NCBI RefSeq assembly: GCF_027889715.1
Contig: NZ_JAPJZH010000004.1
Location: 186,001-250,000 of the forward strand
Origin: Allohoeflea poritis
GTDB lineage: Bacteria; Pseudomonadota; Alphaproteobacteria; Rhizobiales; Rhizobiaceae
Direction: 5' to 3'
Length of the DNA stretch: 64,000 nt
Below are positions 11,726 to 21,397 of this stretch, in pieces; position 1 is the stretch's first letter, and every line of letters begins with the position of its first letter. A program made the position numbers and the translations under genes. Under the pieces are notes generated by a model, which was not told where the DNA came from, ran no database searches, and worked only from the letters and a program-made list of their open reading frames with translations.

Positions 11726-13621
11726 ATGCCAGCCAGAGATCATATGACCTATGACGTCGTTGTTATCGGCGGCGGACATGCGGGTTGCGAGGCCGCGGCT
11801 GCCGCGGCCCGGCTTGGTGCGTCCACGGCTTTGGTGACGCATCGCCGCAACACGATCGGGGTGATGTCCTGCAACCCGGCAATCGGTGGCCTCGGCAAGG
11901 GCCACCTTGTCCGAGAGATCGATGCGCTGGACGGGCTGATGGGCCGCGTCGCCGACCAATCGGGCATACAGTTCAGGCTGCTCAACCGCAGCAAGGGGCC
12001 TGCAGTGCGGGGCCCGCGTACCCAGGCAGACCGCAAGCTCTATCGTCTCGCGATGCTGGATGCCATCGAGTCCATTGACGGTCTCGATATTGTCGAGGGC
12101 GAGGCCGACGACTTTTCCATCGAGAATGGAAAGATCGCCGGCGTGATCCTGGCGGATGGCCGTGTCATCCGATGTTCGACGGCCGTCCTGACCACCGGGA
12201 CCTTCCTGCGCGGTCTTATCCATATCGGCAAGAAGCAGATACCGGCGGGCCGCATGGGCGAGAAACCGGCGGGCGGCTTGTCGCGGACGCTGATGCAGGC
12301 CGGTTTCAATCTGGGTCGCCTGAAGACTGGAACCCCTGCCCGGCTGGATACGCGGACGATCGACTGGGATTCGGTCGGCCGTCAGGCGGCCGATTCGGAT
12401 CCGGTACCATTTTCCTTCATGACGGACCGCATCGATGTGCCGCAAATCGAATGCGGCATTACGCGCACCACGCCGCAGACGCATCGGATCATTGAAGACA
12501 ATATCGGACAATCGGCGATGTATTCGGGGCGTATCGAAGGGACCGGCCCGCGCTACTGTCCGTCCATCGAAGACAAGATCGTTCGTTTCGCCGACCGCGA
12601 ACACCACCAGGTTTTTCTCGAGCCCGAGGGTCTGGATGACAACACCGTTTATCCGAACGGTATTTCGACATCCCTGCCGGAGGATATCCAGGAACGGTTC
12701 GTGCGGACAATTCCGGGGCTGGAGAATGTGACCATCCTGCAGCCCGGCTATGCGATCGAATATGATCACATCGATCCCCGGGAGCTGCATCCAAGCCTGG
12801 AGACGAAGCGGATTGAAGGGCTTTATCTCGCCGGACAGATCAACGGCACGACCGGCTATGAAGAGGCCGGTGCGCAGGGTCTGGTGGCCGGTGCGAATGC
12901 GGCGCTGGCGGCCGGCGGCGGCGATCCCTGGATTTTCAGCCGGACGGACTCCTATATCGGCGTCATGATTGACGATCTGACAAGCCGGGGTGTTACGGAG
13001 CCCTACCGCATGTTCACTTCGCGGGCCGAATACCGCCTGACGCTGCGGGCGGACAATGCGGATCTGCGCCTGACGCCCGAGGGGATCCGGCGCGGACTGG
13101 TCGGCCCGGACCGGCAGCGAACGTTCGAGGACTGGCATCAAGAGGTCGAGCGATTCAGGACACAGCTGCAGCAATTGCAGGTCACGCCGGCACAAGCGCG
13201 TGCGCACGGCCTGAAGGTCAATCAGGATGGACAGCGGCGTTCAGCCTATGCCCTGCTTGCCTATCCGGACAATGACATCGCGCGCCTGTCGGCAATCTGG
13301 CCGGAGCTGGCCTCCGCTGATCGCAAGGTCAGCGAGCCGGTCGAGACCGAAGCCGCCTATGCCGTCTATCTTGAGCGGCAGTTGCGCGACATCGCCGCCC
13401 AGCAGAAGGAAGAAGAACGATTCATACCCGAAACGTTTGACTATGGATCGCTGGCCGGCCTTTCCAACGAATTGCGCCTCAAATTGCAGGCGGCGCGGCC
13501 GCGCACCATCGCCCATGCCGCCAAGATCGAGGGCATGACGCCGGCGGCGATCACCCTGATCCTTGCACAGCTCAGGAAAGCTGAAGACGGACCGCGCGCT
13601 GATATGGCACGGGTGTCCTGA
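11726..13621 (+). CDS. mnmG: tRNA uridine 5-carboxymethylaminomethyl modification enzyme MnmG (GidA)
   Basis: MnmG is the FAD- and NADH-dependent partner of MnmE in U34 modification of tRNA. The 631-aa product has the FAD-binding '[15 protein letters not shown]' at residues 9-23, the family signature '[15 protein letters not shown]' with its conserved Cys near 48-62, a second signature '[16 protein letters not shown]' near 370-385, and the C-terminal helical tRNA/MnmE-binding domain ('[15 protein letters not shown]'). ATG 11726 gives the normal length. It forms the conserved mnmE-mnmG-rsmG-parA-parB string. Confidence 0.96.
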   Translation: MPARDHMTYDVVVIGGGHAGCEAAAAAARLGASTALVTHRRNTIGVMSCNPAIGGLGKGHLVREIDALDGLMGRVADQSGIQFRLLNRSKGPAVRGPRTQADRKLYRLAMLDAIESIDGLDIVEGEADDFSIENGKIAGVILADGRVIRCSTAVLTTGTFLRGLIHIGKKQIPAGRMGEKPAGGLSRTLMQAGFNLGRLKTGTPARLDTRTIDWDSVGRQAADSDPVPFSFMTDRIDVPQIECGITRTTPQTHRIIEDNIGQSAMYSGRIEGTGPRYCPSIEDKIVRFADREHHQVFLEPEGLDDNTVYPNGISTSLPEDIQERFVRTIPGLENVTILQPGYAIEYDHIDPRELHPSLETKRIEGLYLAGQINGTTGYEEAGAQGLVAGANAALAAGGGDPWIFSRTDSYIGVMIDDLTSRGVTEPYRMFTSRAEYRLTLRADNADLRLTPEGIRRGLVGPDRQRTFEDWHQEVERFRTQLQQLQVTPAQARAHGLKVNQDGQRRSAYALLAYPDNDIARLSAIWPELASADRKVSEPVETEAAYAVYLERQLRDIAAQQKEEERFIPETFDYGSLAGLSNELRLKLQAARPRTIAHAAKIEGMTPAAITLILAQLRKAEDGPRADMARVS

Positions 13622-13656
13622 ACACAATCCCCCATCTGACCGACCCGGAGACCGTT

Positions 13657-14292
13657 TTGCCGGCAAGAGAAATGGAACGTCTGACGGACCTGATTCATGT
13701 TTCACGTGAAACACTGGATCGGCTGGATCGTTTTGTCGCGCTCTTCACAAAGTGGTCCCGGGCAATCAATCTGGTCGCGCCATCGACGCTGGACCAGCTG
13801 TGGGAACGACATGTCCTCGACAGCGCCCAGCTTTACGCGCTTGATCCCCGTCCCCGGAAATGGCTTGATCTGGGCAGTGGTGGTGGTTTCCCCGGTATTG
13901 TCATGGCGATCCTGATGATGGAAACCGAGATCGGATCCGTCGATCTTGTCGAGAGCAACCGGAAGAAGGCGGCTTTCCTGCAGAGGGCGATTGCTGAAAC
14001 CGGCGCCCGCGGCCAGGTCCATACCTTGCGGATCGAGGCGGCCAGTCAACAATTGGCGGGATATCAGGCCGTCAGCGCACGAGCGCTGGCGGACCTTGAG
14101 CGGCTGCTGGGTTATGCGGAGCCCTGGTTGGCTGCCGGCGCAACCGGCTATTTTCACAAAGGCCGGGATTATCGGCGCGAGATCGACGAAGCCCGTAGAA
14201 GCTGGTCGTTCGATCTGTTAGAACATGAAAGCATGATTGATGCGGATTCCGTCATACTGCAGATCTATAATCTGAAGAGAATCGGCGGATGA
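13657..14292 (+). CDS. rsmG: 16S rRNA (guanine527-N7)-methyltransferase RsmG (GidB)
   Basis: RsmG methylates N7 of G527 in 16S rRNA using S-adenosylmethionine. The 211-aa product has the N-terminal 'HVSRETLDRLDRFVALFTKW', the SAM-binding 'WLDLGSGGGFPGIV' near residues 68-81, and 'LVESNRKKAAFL' near 98-109. The codons for 'VSRET' are also an exact parS site. The start is uncertain: TTG 13657 has a CCGGAG Shine-Dalgarno six bases upstream, while ATG 13672 is only just preceded by AAGAGAA. The gene lies 35 bases after mnmG. Confidence 0.93.
   Translation: MPAREMERLTDLIHVSRETLDRLDRFVALFTKWSRAINLVAPSTLDQLWERHVLDSAQLYALDPRPRKWLDLGSGGGFPGIVMAILMMETEIGSVDLVESNRKKAAFLQRAIAETGARGQVHTLRIEAASQQLAGYQAVSARALADLERLLGYAEPWLAAGATGYFHKGRDYRREIDEARRSWSFDLLEHESMIDADSVILQIYNLKRIGG
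13698..13713. other. parS: parS centromere site, exact, inside rsmG coding sequence
   Basis: A second perfect TGTTTCACGTGAAACA lies within the first 20 codons of rsmG. It encodes part of the conserved 'HVSRET' stretch of RsmG, so the site is under two constraints: ParB binding and protein sequence. It is 634 bases before parA. Confidence 0.92.
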
Positions 14293-14307
14293 ACACCTTG
14301 TTGGTGG

Positions 14308-14323
14308 ATTTGCACGTGAGACG
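14308..14323. other. Weak parS-like CACGTG site before parA
   Basis: The CACGTG centre is present, but five of sixteen positions differ from the parS consensus. Its place 24 bases before the parA ATG suggests a possible autoregulatory site, but it may be chance. Confidence 0.2.
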
Positions 14324-14346
14324 CAAACATACGGGGCGCTGACAGA

Positions 14347-15141
14347 ATGTTGGGCAAAGAAAACAGAATCATCACCGTCGCCAACCAGAAGGGTGGCGTC
14401 GGCAAGACAACGACGGCGATTAACCTCGCAACGGCGCTTGCGGCGATCGGCGAGCGGGTGCTGATCATCGATTTCGATCCGCAGGGCAATGCGAGCACCG
14501 GCCTCGGCATCGAAAGGCATGAACGGGTCCTTTCCTCCTACCATATCATGGTCGGTGAGGCGGGCATTGCCGAGGCGGCCATGGAAACGGACGTGCCGCA
14601 TCTTTCCATCGTGCCGTCGACGATGGACCTGCTCGGCGTCGAGATGGAAATCTCGGACCAGAAGGACCGGGTTTTCAAGCTGAAGAAGGCGATCGCCGCA
14701 TTCGGCGAGGACACTTATGACTATATCCTGATCGACTGTCCGCCGTCGCTCAACCTTCTGACCATCAACGCCATGGCGGCGGCCCATTCGGTGCTGGTGC
14801 CGCTGCAGTGCGAATTCTTCGCGCTCGAAGGCCTCAGCCAGTTGCTCGAGACCGTCGGTCAGGTTCGCTCGACGCTCAATCCCAATCTCGACATCCAGGG
14901 CATCGTGATGACGATGTTCGATTCACGCAACAATCTTGCGCAGCAGGTTGTCGATGATGTGCGGTCCTATCTCGGCGACAAGGTTTACCGCACGCTGATC
15001 CCGCGCAATGTCCGGGTCTCGGAGGCGCCATCCTATGGCAAGCCGGCGATCTTGTACGATCTGCGCTGTTCCGGCAGCCAGGCCTATCTGAAGCTGGCCT
15101 CCGAGGTGATCCAGCGTGAACGCGAGCGCAAGGCGGCCTGA
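14347..15141 (+). CDS. parA: Chromosome partitioning ATPase ParA
   Basis: ParA is the Walker-type ATPase that moves the ParB-parS complex across the nucleoid. The 264-aa product has the deviant Walker A 'KGGVGKTTT' at residues 15-23 with both signature lysines, the A' motif 'DFDPQGNAS', and Walker B 'YILIDCPPS'. It lacks the N-terminal DNA-binding helix-turn-helix of large plasmid ParAs, so it is the short chromosomal type. The start ATG 14347 and parB 38 bases downstream give the usual parAB operon next to the origin. Confidence 0.97.
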   Translation: MLGKENRIITVANQKGGVGKTTTAINLATALAAIGERVLIIDFDPQGNASTGLGIERHERVLSSYHIMVGEAGIAEAAMETDVPHLSIVPSTMDLLGVEMEISDQKDRVFKLKKAIAAFGEDTYDYILIDCPPSLNLLTINAMAAAHSVLVPLQCEFFALEGLSQLLETVGQVRSTLNPNLDIQGIVMTMFDSRNNLAQQVVDDVRSYLGDKVYRTLIPRNVRVSEAPSYGKPAILYDLRCSGSQAYLKLASEVIQRERERKAA

Positions 15142-15179
15142 GAATATATCTGCAAAATCAAACAGATAGCGGTAGCGGC

Positions 15180-16061
15180 ATGAGTGACGACAATTCCAAG
15201 AAAAGGCTGGGGCGGGGACTCGCGGCACTGATCGGCGAAATGGACCAGCCTTACGATGTTCAGGCGAGCCCGGAAGCGCCGGCCGCGGCGGACCAGTTCG
15301 TGCCGATCGAATTCGTCGGTCGCAATCCGAACAATCCGCGCCGGCAGTTTGACGAGTCCGATCTGGAAGATCTGGCACGATCGATCAATCAGCACGGAAT
15401 CGTGCAACCGGTCGTCGTGCGGCCCATGGGGCAGGGGAACTACGAGATCATTGCCGGCGAACGCCGCTGGCGGGCCGCGCAACGCGCCGGTCTGGTCGAA
15501 ATTCCGGTCCTTGTCCGTGATGTCGATGACCGCACGGCTCTTGAAATCGCGATTGTCGAGAATGTCCAGCGGTCGGATCTGAACCCGATCGAGGAAGCGC
15601 ATGGCTACGATCAGCTCATCGCCGAACACGGCTACACGCAGAATGATCTGGGCGATATCATCGGAAAGAGTCGCAGCCATGTCGCCAACAGCCTGCGGCT
15701 GCTTAAACTGCCCGAAGCGGTCCGGGATATGCTGGCATCCGGCGAATTGACGGCCGGGCATGCACGCGCCATCGCATCGACGGCAGATCCCGTCAAACAT
15801 GCAAAGCAGATCGTGACGAAAGGCCTGTCGGTCCGTGATGCGGAGCGCCTCGCACAGAAGGAAAACGCGCCCGAGAGACCGGTCCCGAAACCGGCTCCGC
15901 AGAAGGACACGGACACGCTGGCACTTGAAAAGATGCTCAGCGACAAGCTCGGGCTCAAGGTGACGATCAGTCACAAGAGCACTGGCGGCCAGGTCAAGGT
16001 GGAGTATCGGACGCTGGAACAGCTTGACGAGCTTTGCAGACTGCTTCAATCCAGCCATTAA
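15180..16061 (+). CDS. parB: Chromosome partitioning protein ParB (parS-binding CTPase)
   Basis: ParB binds parS, loads as a CTP-dependent clamp and spreads. The 293-aa product begins with the ParA-interacting N-terminus ('KKRLGRGLAALIGE'), then the ParB/Srx CTPase fold with 'NPNNPRRQF' and the 'GERRWRAA' motif near residues 92-99, the helix-turn-helix 'IGKSRSHVANSLRLL' near 161-175, and the C-terminal dimerisation region ending near residue 293 ('VKVEYRTLEQLDELCRLL'). Its DNA target occurs exactly twice in this window. It ends beside a palindrome that likely terminates transcription. Confidence 0.97.
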   Translation: MSDDNSKKRLGRGLAALIGEMDQPYDVQASPEAPAAADQFVPIEFVGRNPNNPRRQFDESDLEDLARSINQHGIVQPVVVRPMGQGNYEIIAGERRWRAAQRAGLVEIPVLVRDVDDRTALEIAIVENVQRSDLNPIEEAHGYDQLIAEHGYTQNDLGDIIGKSRSHVANSLRLLKLPEAVRDMLASGELTAGHARAIASTADPVKHAKQIVTKGLSVRDAERLAQKENAPERPVPKPAPQKDTDTLALEKMLSDKLGLKVTISHKSTGGQVKVEYRTLEQLDELCRLLQSSH

Positions 16062-16062
16062 T

Positions 16063-16085
16063 ATAAGCCGGCTTATTTTTAATTT
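16063..16085. terminator. Palindrome plus T-run between parB and holA
   Basis: ATAAGCCGGCTTAT (16063-16076) is a perfect 14-bp palindrome, directly followed by TTTTTAATTT. It sits between the convergent parB and holA genes. The stem is short for a classical terminator, but the T-run and location fit. A close relative of the core is at 53762-53775, between another convergent pair. Confidence 0.55.
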
Positions 16086-16098
16086 AACCGACTAATAA

Positions 16099-17142
16099 TT
16101 ACCTCTTCGCAAAGCGTGCGGATCGCAGCGCCACAGCCAACAGAGCCTGACGGGAAATGCTGTCACCAATGGCCGGCTGTCTGCGCGCTTCAAGAATTGC
16201 GCCATGAAGGTGGGACAGGACATCGCGGACGGCCCGCCCGTTCCAGTGCCTGACTGCGATTTCCAGTGCAGGTTTGCGGCGGAAATGAATGCGGCGACCC
16301 TGTTCGGAAACGGCCTGTGAAACGGATTTTTTCCCGGTTTCCACCTGGCCACGCATCAGATCGATCAACTGAAACTGGCGCAGGCATGCCTGGAGAACCA
16401 GGAAAATCTGGATCTTCGAGGCAATGATGCGCGTCAGCGCATGGTCAAGACCGGCAAGGTCGCCTTTCAGCACACTGTCGACAGCCTCGTCGACCGAAAG
16501 CGCGGAGGCGTCACCGGTGATGGAAAGCACATCGTCTTCCGTGACCTGTCCCGCGCCGTGGCAGTAAAGCGCCAGTTTGCGCAGTTCACCGCGGCTTGCC
16601 AGCCGGTCGCCGCCGAGATTTTCAGCCAGCATCCGGCGGGCATCGCTGGTTATCTTGAGACCTGCGGCCTGCAGTTCTTCGTCGATCAAGGCATGGATAT
16701 TGCGGTTGTCGTCACCGTAACAGGGCAGTGCCATGGCGCTTTTGCCGGTTTCGGCAGCCTTGCGCAGGGCCGAGCCTTTTTTCAGATCGCCCGCCTCGAT
16801 GATCAGGATGGTGTCTTGCGGCGGGTCCTCGGATACGGATTTGACCGCGTCGACGACCGGTTTTTCGTTGCCGGCGCCACGCAGCCAGACGAGACGGTCA
16901 CCGCCAAAAAGCCCGATGGCGTTGACTTCGTCGAGCAGGCGCGCCGGATCGTCCTTGATGTCGGCCGTATCGAGCTTGATGACGTTGAAATCATCCGTCA
17001 GATCGACATTGACCTGTTTCGAAAGCGCTGTAGCGCGTTCGGAAACGAGCCCGCGATCCGGCCCGTAGATCAGCAATGCGCGGAATTGCGGATCGGGACG
17101 CCGGATGAAATTGTCGACTTCGTGGGCCTTGCGGTGCGCCAT
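16099..17142 (-). CDS. holA: DNA polymerase III delta subunit
   Basis: HolA is the clamp-loader subunit that opens the beta sliding clamp. The 347-aa product matches the family along its length: N-terminal AAA-like fold 'RALLIYGPDRGLVSERA' (residues 21-37) with a degenerate P-loop, 'VWLRGAG' near 84, and the C-terminal helical domain with 'LQACLRQFQLIDLM'. The gene is followed upstream by lptE and leuS on the same strand, the standard alphaproteobacterial order leuS-lptE-holA. Confidence 0.93.
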   Translation of the reverse strand: MAHRKAHEVDNFIRRPDPQFRALLIYGPDRGLVSERATALSKQVNVDLTDDFNVIKLDTADIKDDPARLLDEVNAIGLFGGDRLVWLRGAGNEKPVVDAVKSVSEDPPQDTILIIEAGDLKKGSALRKAAETGKSAMALPCYGDDNRNIHALIDEELQAAGLKITSDARRMLAENLGGDRLASRGELRKLALYCHGAGQVTEDDVLSITGDASALSVDEAVDSVLKGDLAGLDHALTRIIASKIQIFLVLQACLRQFQLIDLMRGQVETGKKSVSQAVSEQGRRIHFRRKPALEIAVRHWNGRAVRDVLSHLHGAILEARRQPAIGDSISRQALLAVALRSARFAKR

Positions 17143-17164
17143 GTCTGCGCTCGCCTGAAGCTGT

Positions 17165-17662
17165 CTATCGGGTCAGGATCGAAGCGGTTTCGGTGCGGAT
17201 GATCTCGGCCAATTGGTGTGCGGCCCTGTTTTCTGCATCGCGCAACGCACGGCGATTGGCGAATTCCTGTGTCGTCTGGTCATAGAATGTGACGACGGTG
17301 CGCTTGCCGCTGCCGATCACTTCCTTAGTCTTGTTGTCGCGCAATGTGTAGGTGACCGTGGCCGAATAACGCTGCGCGGTAATGCCGTCGGTCAGCTCTT
17401 CGCGCAAGGCGCTGCTGGCCGTTCCCCTGAAGATCATGTCCAGCGTGTATTCGGGGCTGGCCGGCTCACCCTGTCCGCCGGAATAGAGGAAAATCAAGCG
17501 GTTGCGCAACTCCTGCTCAACCCGGTCATCGGCCGGTTTGATACCGACGGATGCCAGATAGGCCTGTGTGCCCGTCTGACTGGAATAGAGCGGCCTGACC
17601 TGGCAGCCCTGCAGGGCCGACAGTCCGAGTGCAAGCAGCGCGATCAGCAGAATCTGTCTCAT
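17165..17662 (-). CDS. lptE: LPS-assembly lipoprotein LptE
   Basis: LptE plugs the LptD barrel that inserts lipopolysaccharide into the outer leaflet of the outer membrane. The 165-aa product has a lipoprotein signal peptide with lipobox 'LSALQGC' (Cys near residue 20), followed by 'VRPLYSS', and matches the short divergent rhizobial LptE. I chose ATG 17662, which puts the basic residue at the signal N-terminus; ATG 17689 would add nine residues and overlap leuS. It is between leuS and holA, as usual in the group. Confidence 0.87.
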   Translation of the reverse strand: MRQILLIALLALGLSALQGCQVRPLYSSQTGTQAYLASVGIKPADDRVEQELRNRLIFLYSGGQGEPASPEYTLDMIFRGTASSALREELTDGITAQRYSATVTYTLRDNKTKEVIGSGKRTVVTFYDQTTQEFANRRALRDAENRAAHQLAEIIRTETASILTR

Positions 17663-17675
17663 GGGCCCCTTCCCG

Positions 17676-20294
17676 TCATACGACAACATTTACGATCCTC
17701 TGCGGCACGACGATAATCTTGCGCGGCGCGTTTCCGCCGAGTGCCGCCTGGACGACAGCCAGTTCCAGGACCGCCTTTTCAACCGTACCTTGATCGGCAT
17801 CGCGGGCAATTGTCAAATCACCTCGTTTCTTGCCGTTTATTTGCACAGGCAAGGTGATCGATTCATCCGTCACCAGTTCCTTGTCGAAGACAGGCCAGGG
17901 CGTTTCAGCGACCAGCGTGGTGCCGCCGACAACCTCGTTGCAGGCCTCGCTCAAATGCGGCGTCATGGGCGCCATGACGCTGATCAGAATGTTCACCGCA
18001 TCCTTCAGCGCCGCCAGCGTGGCCTCGTCGGCCTTTGCCTGCGCGGCCGCTGACAGCGGCGCGGACAGGGTGTTGACCAGCTCGTGCATGCGGGCAATCG
18101 CCTTGTTGAAGGCAAGCTTGTCGAGGTCCTCGCCGACGGCTTTCAACGTCTTGTGCGCGGCCTTCGAGATTTCGGCCGCGGAACCATCCTTCGCGGGCTC
18201 GGGCGTCACGTCGCGGAGCGCCGGAGCCGCCTCGCCGAGCAGGCGCCAGACGCGCTGTACAAAGCGATGAGCACCGTCCACACCGGCTTCGGTCCAGATC
18301 ACGTCGCGTTCCGGCGGCGAATCGGACAGCATGAAGAAACGGGCCGTGTCGGCGCCGCAGGTCTCGATGATATCGTCCGGGTCGACGACATTCTTCTTCG
18401 ATTTCGACATCTTCTCGATGGAGCCGATTTCGACCTCATCGCCGGTGTCGAGACGAAAGGCGCGGCGCTTTCCGTCCGTCTCCTCGACCCGTACCTCGGC
18501 CGGCATCAGCCAGCCGTCGGATCCGCGATAGGTCTCGTGGACCACCATTCCCTGCGTGAAGAGGCCCTTGAACGGTTCGTCCAGATCGAGATGGCCGGAA
18601 ATGCGCATGGCCCTGGTGAAGAAGCGCGAATAGAGCAGATGCAGGATCGCGTGTTCGATGCCGCCGATATACTGGTCGACCGGCAGCCAGCCATCGGCCG
18701 CCTTCGGGTCGGTCGGCGCATCGTTCCGCGGTGCGGTGAAACGGGCAAAATACCAGGAGGAATCGACGAAAGTGTCCATCGTGTCGGTTTCGCGCAGCGC
18801 CTTGCCGCCGCATTGCGGACAGGTGACATCGCGCCAGGTCGGATGGCGGTCAAGCGGATTGCCGGGCTTTTCGAGATCGACATCGTCGGGCAGCTCCACG
18901 GGTAGCTCGGATTTCGGCAGCGGCACGACACCGCAGGTCTGGCAATGCACGACCGGTATCGGGCAACCCCAGAAACGCTGGCGTGAAACGCCCCAGTCGC
19001 GCAGGCGATAGTTGACCTCGCGGCGCGCCTGCGGCTGTCCGCCAATGTCGACCGCCTCCAGCCGGCGCGCCACGTCTTCGAAGGCCTGTTTGGGCGTCAT
19101 GCCGTCGAGGAAGCGCGAATTGATCATGATGCCGTCGTCGACATAGGCCTCCTCGGTGATCTGGAAGGTCGCTGCATCGCCGCCTTCCGGCATGACCACG
19201 GCGGTGACCGGCAGGCCGTATTTGTTGGCAAAATCCAGGTCGCGCTGGTCACCGGAGGGGCAGCCGAAAATGGCGCCGGTTCCGTAATCCATCAGCACGA
19301 AATTGGCGACATAGACCGGCAAAAGCCATTCGGGATCAAAGGGATGACGCACCTTGACGCCTGTGTCGAAACCCTCCTTCTCGGCCGTTTCCAACGCGGC
19401 AACGGATGTTCCCATGCGCCGGCATTTGTCGCAGAACGCGGCCAGTTCGGGATTGTTCCGCGCGGCGGAAATCGCGAGCGGGTGATCGGGCGCGATCGCC
19501 ATGAAGGAGGCGCCGAAAACCGTGTCCGGACGCGTGGTGTAGACCTCCAGCAATGTCTCACCCGACGGGGCCGTATCCGGCTCGATCTGCCAGCCCAGAT
19601 GCAGACCCTCGGAGCGCCCGATCCAGTTTTTCTGCATCAGGCGCACCTTGTCCGGCCATTGGTCGAGGCCGTCGAGCGCCTCGAGCAGTTCCTGGCTGAA
19701 ATCGGTGATCTTGAAGAACCACTGGGTCAGTTCACGCTGTTCGACCAGCGCGCCGGAACGCCAGCCCCGGCCGTCGACGACCTGCTCGTTGGCGAGCACC
19801 GTCTGATCGACAGGATCCCAGTTCACCTTCGACTGCTTGCGGTAGGCGAGCCCGTGCTCCAGGAAATCCAGAAACAGTTCCTGCTGGCGGTGATAGTATT
19901 CGACATCGCATGTGGCGAATTCGCGCGACCAGTCCAGCGACAGTCCCATCGACTGAAGCTGCGAACGCATCATGTCGATGTTCTGATAGGTCCAGTCCCT
20001 CGGGTGGACCTTGTTCTGCATGGCGGCGTTTTCGGCCGGCATGCCGAACGCGTCCCAGCCCATGGGATGCAATACATTGAAGCCGCATGCGCGCTTGTAG
20101 CGGGCGATCACATCGCCCATGGCGTAGTTGCGGACATGGCCGATGTGAATACGCCCGGACGGATAGGGAAACATCTCCAGCACGTAGTATTTCGGCCTGG
20201 GATCGTCATTGTCCGTTTCGAACAGTTTCTTCTCGTCCCAGATCTTGCGCCAGCGCGGTTCTTCCTCGCGCGGATTGTAGCGTTCAATGGCCAT
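17676..20294 (-). CDS. leuS: Leucyl-tRNA synthetase
   Basis: LeuS charges tRNA-Leu. The 872-aa class I synthetase has the HIGH motif as '[15 protein letters not shown]' near residues 43-57, the editing (CP1) domain with the threonine-rich '[12 protein letters not shown]' near 247-258, a zinc-binding stretch 'CQTCG ... CPQCGG', and '[12 protein letters not shown]' (KMSKS) near 621-632. I chose ATG 20294, since the typical N-terminus is '[15 protein letters not shown]'; a start at 20354 would add twenty atypical residues. Confidence 0.97.
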   Translation of the reverse strand: MAIERYNPREEEPRWRKIWDEKKLFETDNDDPRPKYYVLEMFPYPSGRIHIGHVRNYAMGDVIARYKRACGFNVLHPMGWDAFGMPAENAAMQNKVHPRDWTYQNIDMMRSQLQSMGLSLDWSREFATCDVEYYHRQQELFLDFLEHGLAYRKQSKVNWDPVDQTVLANEQVVDGRGWRSGALVEQRELTQWFFKITDFSQELLEALDGLDQWPDKVRLMQKNWIGRSEGLHLGWQIEPDTAPSGETLLEVYTTRPDTVFGASFMAIAPDHPLAISAARNNPELAAFCDKCRRMGTSVAALETAEKEGFDTGVKVRHPFDPEWLLPVYVANFVLMDYGTGAIFGCPSGDQRDLDFANKYGLPVTAVVMPEGGDAATFQITEEAYVDDGIMINSRFLDGMTPKQAFEDVARRLEAVDIGGQPQARREVNYRLRDWGVSRQRFWGCPIPVVHCQTCGVVPLPKSELPVELPDDVDLEKPGNPLDRHPTWRDVTCPQCGGKALRETDTMDTFVDSSWYFARFTAPRNDAPTDPKAADGWLPVDQYIGGIEHAILHLLYSRFFTRAMRISGHLDLDEPFKGLFTQGMVVHETYRGSDGWLMPAEVRVEETDGKRRAFRLDTGDEVEIGSIEKMSKSKKNVVDPDDIIETCGADTARFFMLSDSPPERDVIWTEAGVDGAHRFVQRVWRLLGEAAPALRDVTPEPAKDGSAAEISKAAHKTLKAVGEDLDKLAFNKAIARMHELVNTLSAPLSAAAQAKADEATLAALKDAVNILISVMAPMTPHLSEACNEVVGGTTLVAETPWPVFDKELVTDESITLPVQINGKKRGDLTIARDADQGTVEKAVLELAVVQAALGGNAPRKIIVVPQRIVNVVV

Positions 20295-20487
20295 CAAACG
20301 GGGTCCGTCATTGCATGCGTGGTTTGCGCGGAGCTTCAACACGAAACCCGGCAAGCGTCAACCGTCGCGGCGTCAAATCGCGGCAAAAGGGCACCCCGCG
20401 GCGTTTTCCGGACGTTGTAACAGCCTGAAAAAAGTGCCATGAGGCTGCCATGGAAGCAGACCGGCGGAACCTATCGGCGATGAAGAG

Positions 20488-21162
20488 ATGAATGCGACTG
20501 ACCGACTGAAAGACGTGCTTGACGATGTGGCGCTGGCCGAACGGGAGGCCGGTCGTGCGGCAGGCTCGGTCACCGTCGTTGCCGTGTCCAAGACGTTCGG
20601 CACCGAGGCCATCGCGCCGGTGATCGATGCCGGCCAGCGCATATTCGGCGAAAACCGGGTCCAGGAGGCGCAGGCCAAATGGCCGGCGCTGCGCGACAAG
20701 ACGCCGGATCTGGAGCTGCGCCTTATCGGTCCGTTGCAGTCGAACAAGGCGGCCGATGCCGTCGCCCTTTTCGATGTCATCGAGACGGTCGACCGCGACA
20801 AGATCGCCAGGGTCCTTGCTGCCGAGATGAAAAAGCAGGGTCGCCAGCCCCGGCTCTATGTGCAGGTCAATACCGGGTCGGAGCCGCAAAAGGCAGGTGT
20901 CGATCCGACGGAGGTCTCCCGGTTCGTCGAAGATTGCAGAACGGTGCACGGGCTGACCATCGAGGGGCTGATGTGCATACCGCCCTTTGACGAGAATCCG
21001 GGACCGCATTTTGCGCTGCTGGAAAAACTGGCGGGCGAAGCCGGTGTAGCGCGGCTTTCAATGGGCATGTCCGCCGATTTCGAGACCGCGATTGCCTTCG
21101 GCGCGACATCGGTGCGGGTCGGATCGGCGATCTTCGGACCACGGGACAAACTCGCCGGATAG
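20488..21162 (+). CDS. yggS: YggS/PROSC family pyridoxal phosphate homeostasis protein
   Basis: YggS binds PLP without known enzyme activity and helps keep free PLP and amino acid levels balanced. The 224-aa product has the fold type III barrel features: 'VAVSKTFG' near residues 32-39 with the PLP lysine, 'GENRVQEA', 'LIGPLQSNKA' near 81-90, 'YVQVNTGSEPQKAG' and 'LSMGMSADFETAIAFGATSVR' (the phosphate-binding region, here cited in part: 'LSMGMSADFE'). It is divergent from leuS. A pyridoxal kinase is encoded 19 kb away at 39159. Confidence 0.94.
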   Translation: MNATDRLKDVLDDVALAEREAGRAAGSVTVVAVSKTFGTEAIAPVIDAGQRIFGENRVQEAQAKWPALRDKTPDLELRLIGPLQSNKAADAVALFDVIETVDRDKIARVLAAEMKKQGRQPRLYVQVNTGSEPQKAGVDPTEVSRFVEDCRTVHGLTIEGLMCIPPFDENPGPHFALLEKLAGEAGVARLSMGMSADFETAIAFGATSVRVGSAIFGPRDKLAG

Positions 21163-21397
21163 GGGCAATTGTCCAAATTGTCGCATGACTCTAACGTCGG
21201 ATTTACCGGCGGTGCCGTCATTTGTATGAGTGACGGCGCATGCCGATCCGGTCGCACCGTGTTGCAGGGCGGCGATTTTCGTATTTAATCGGACATGCGG
21301 GAGCTTGCGGCGCCGGGCGGGCGCCAGGGACCGGCGGACGCTGCCTGGGAGGCGCTGAGAGCGTCGCGGCCGCCATCCGGTCATGGGAGGATTGATT

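Noticed and set aside
11657-13207. A 516-aa minus-strand frame
   Set aside because: It is a shadow of mnmG; no motif fits any protein family.
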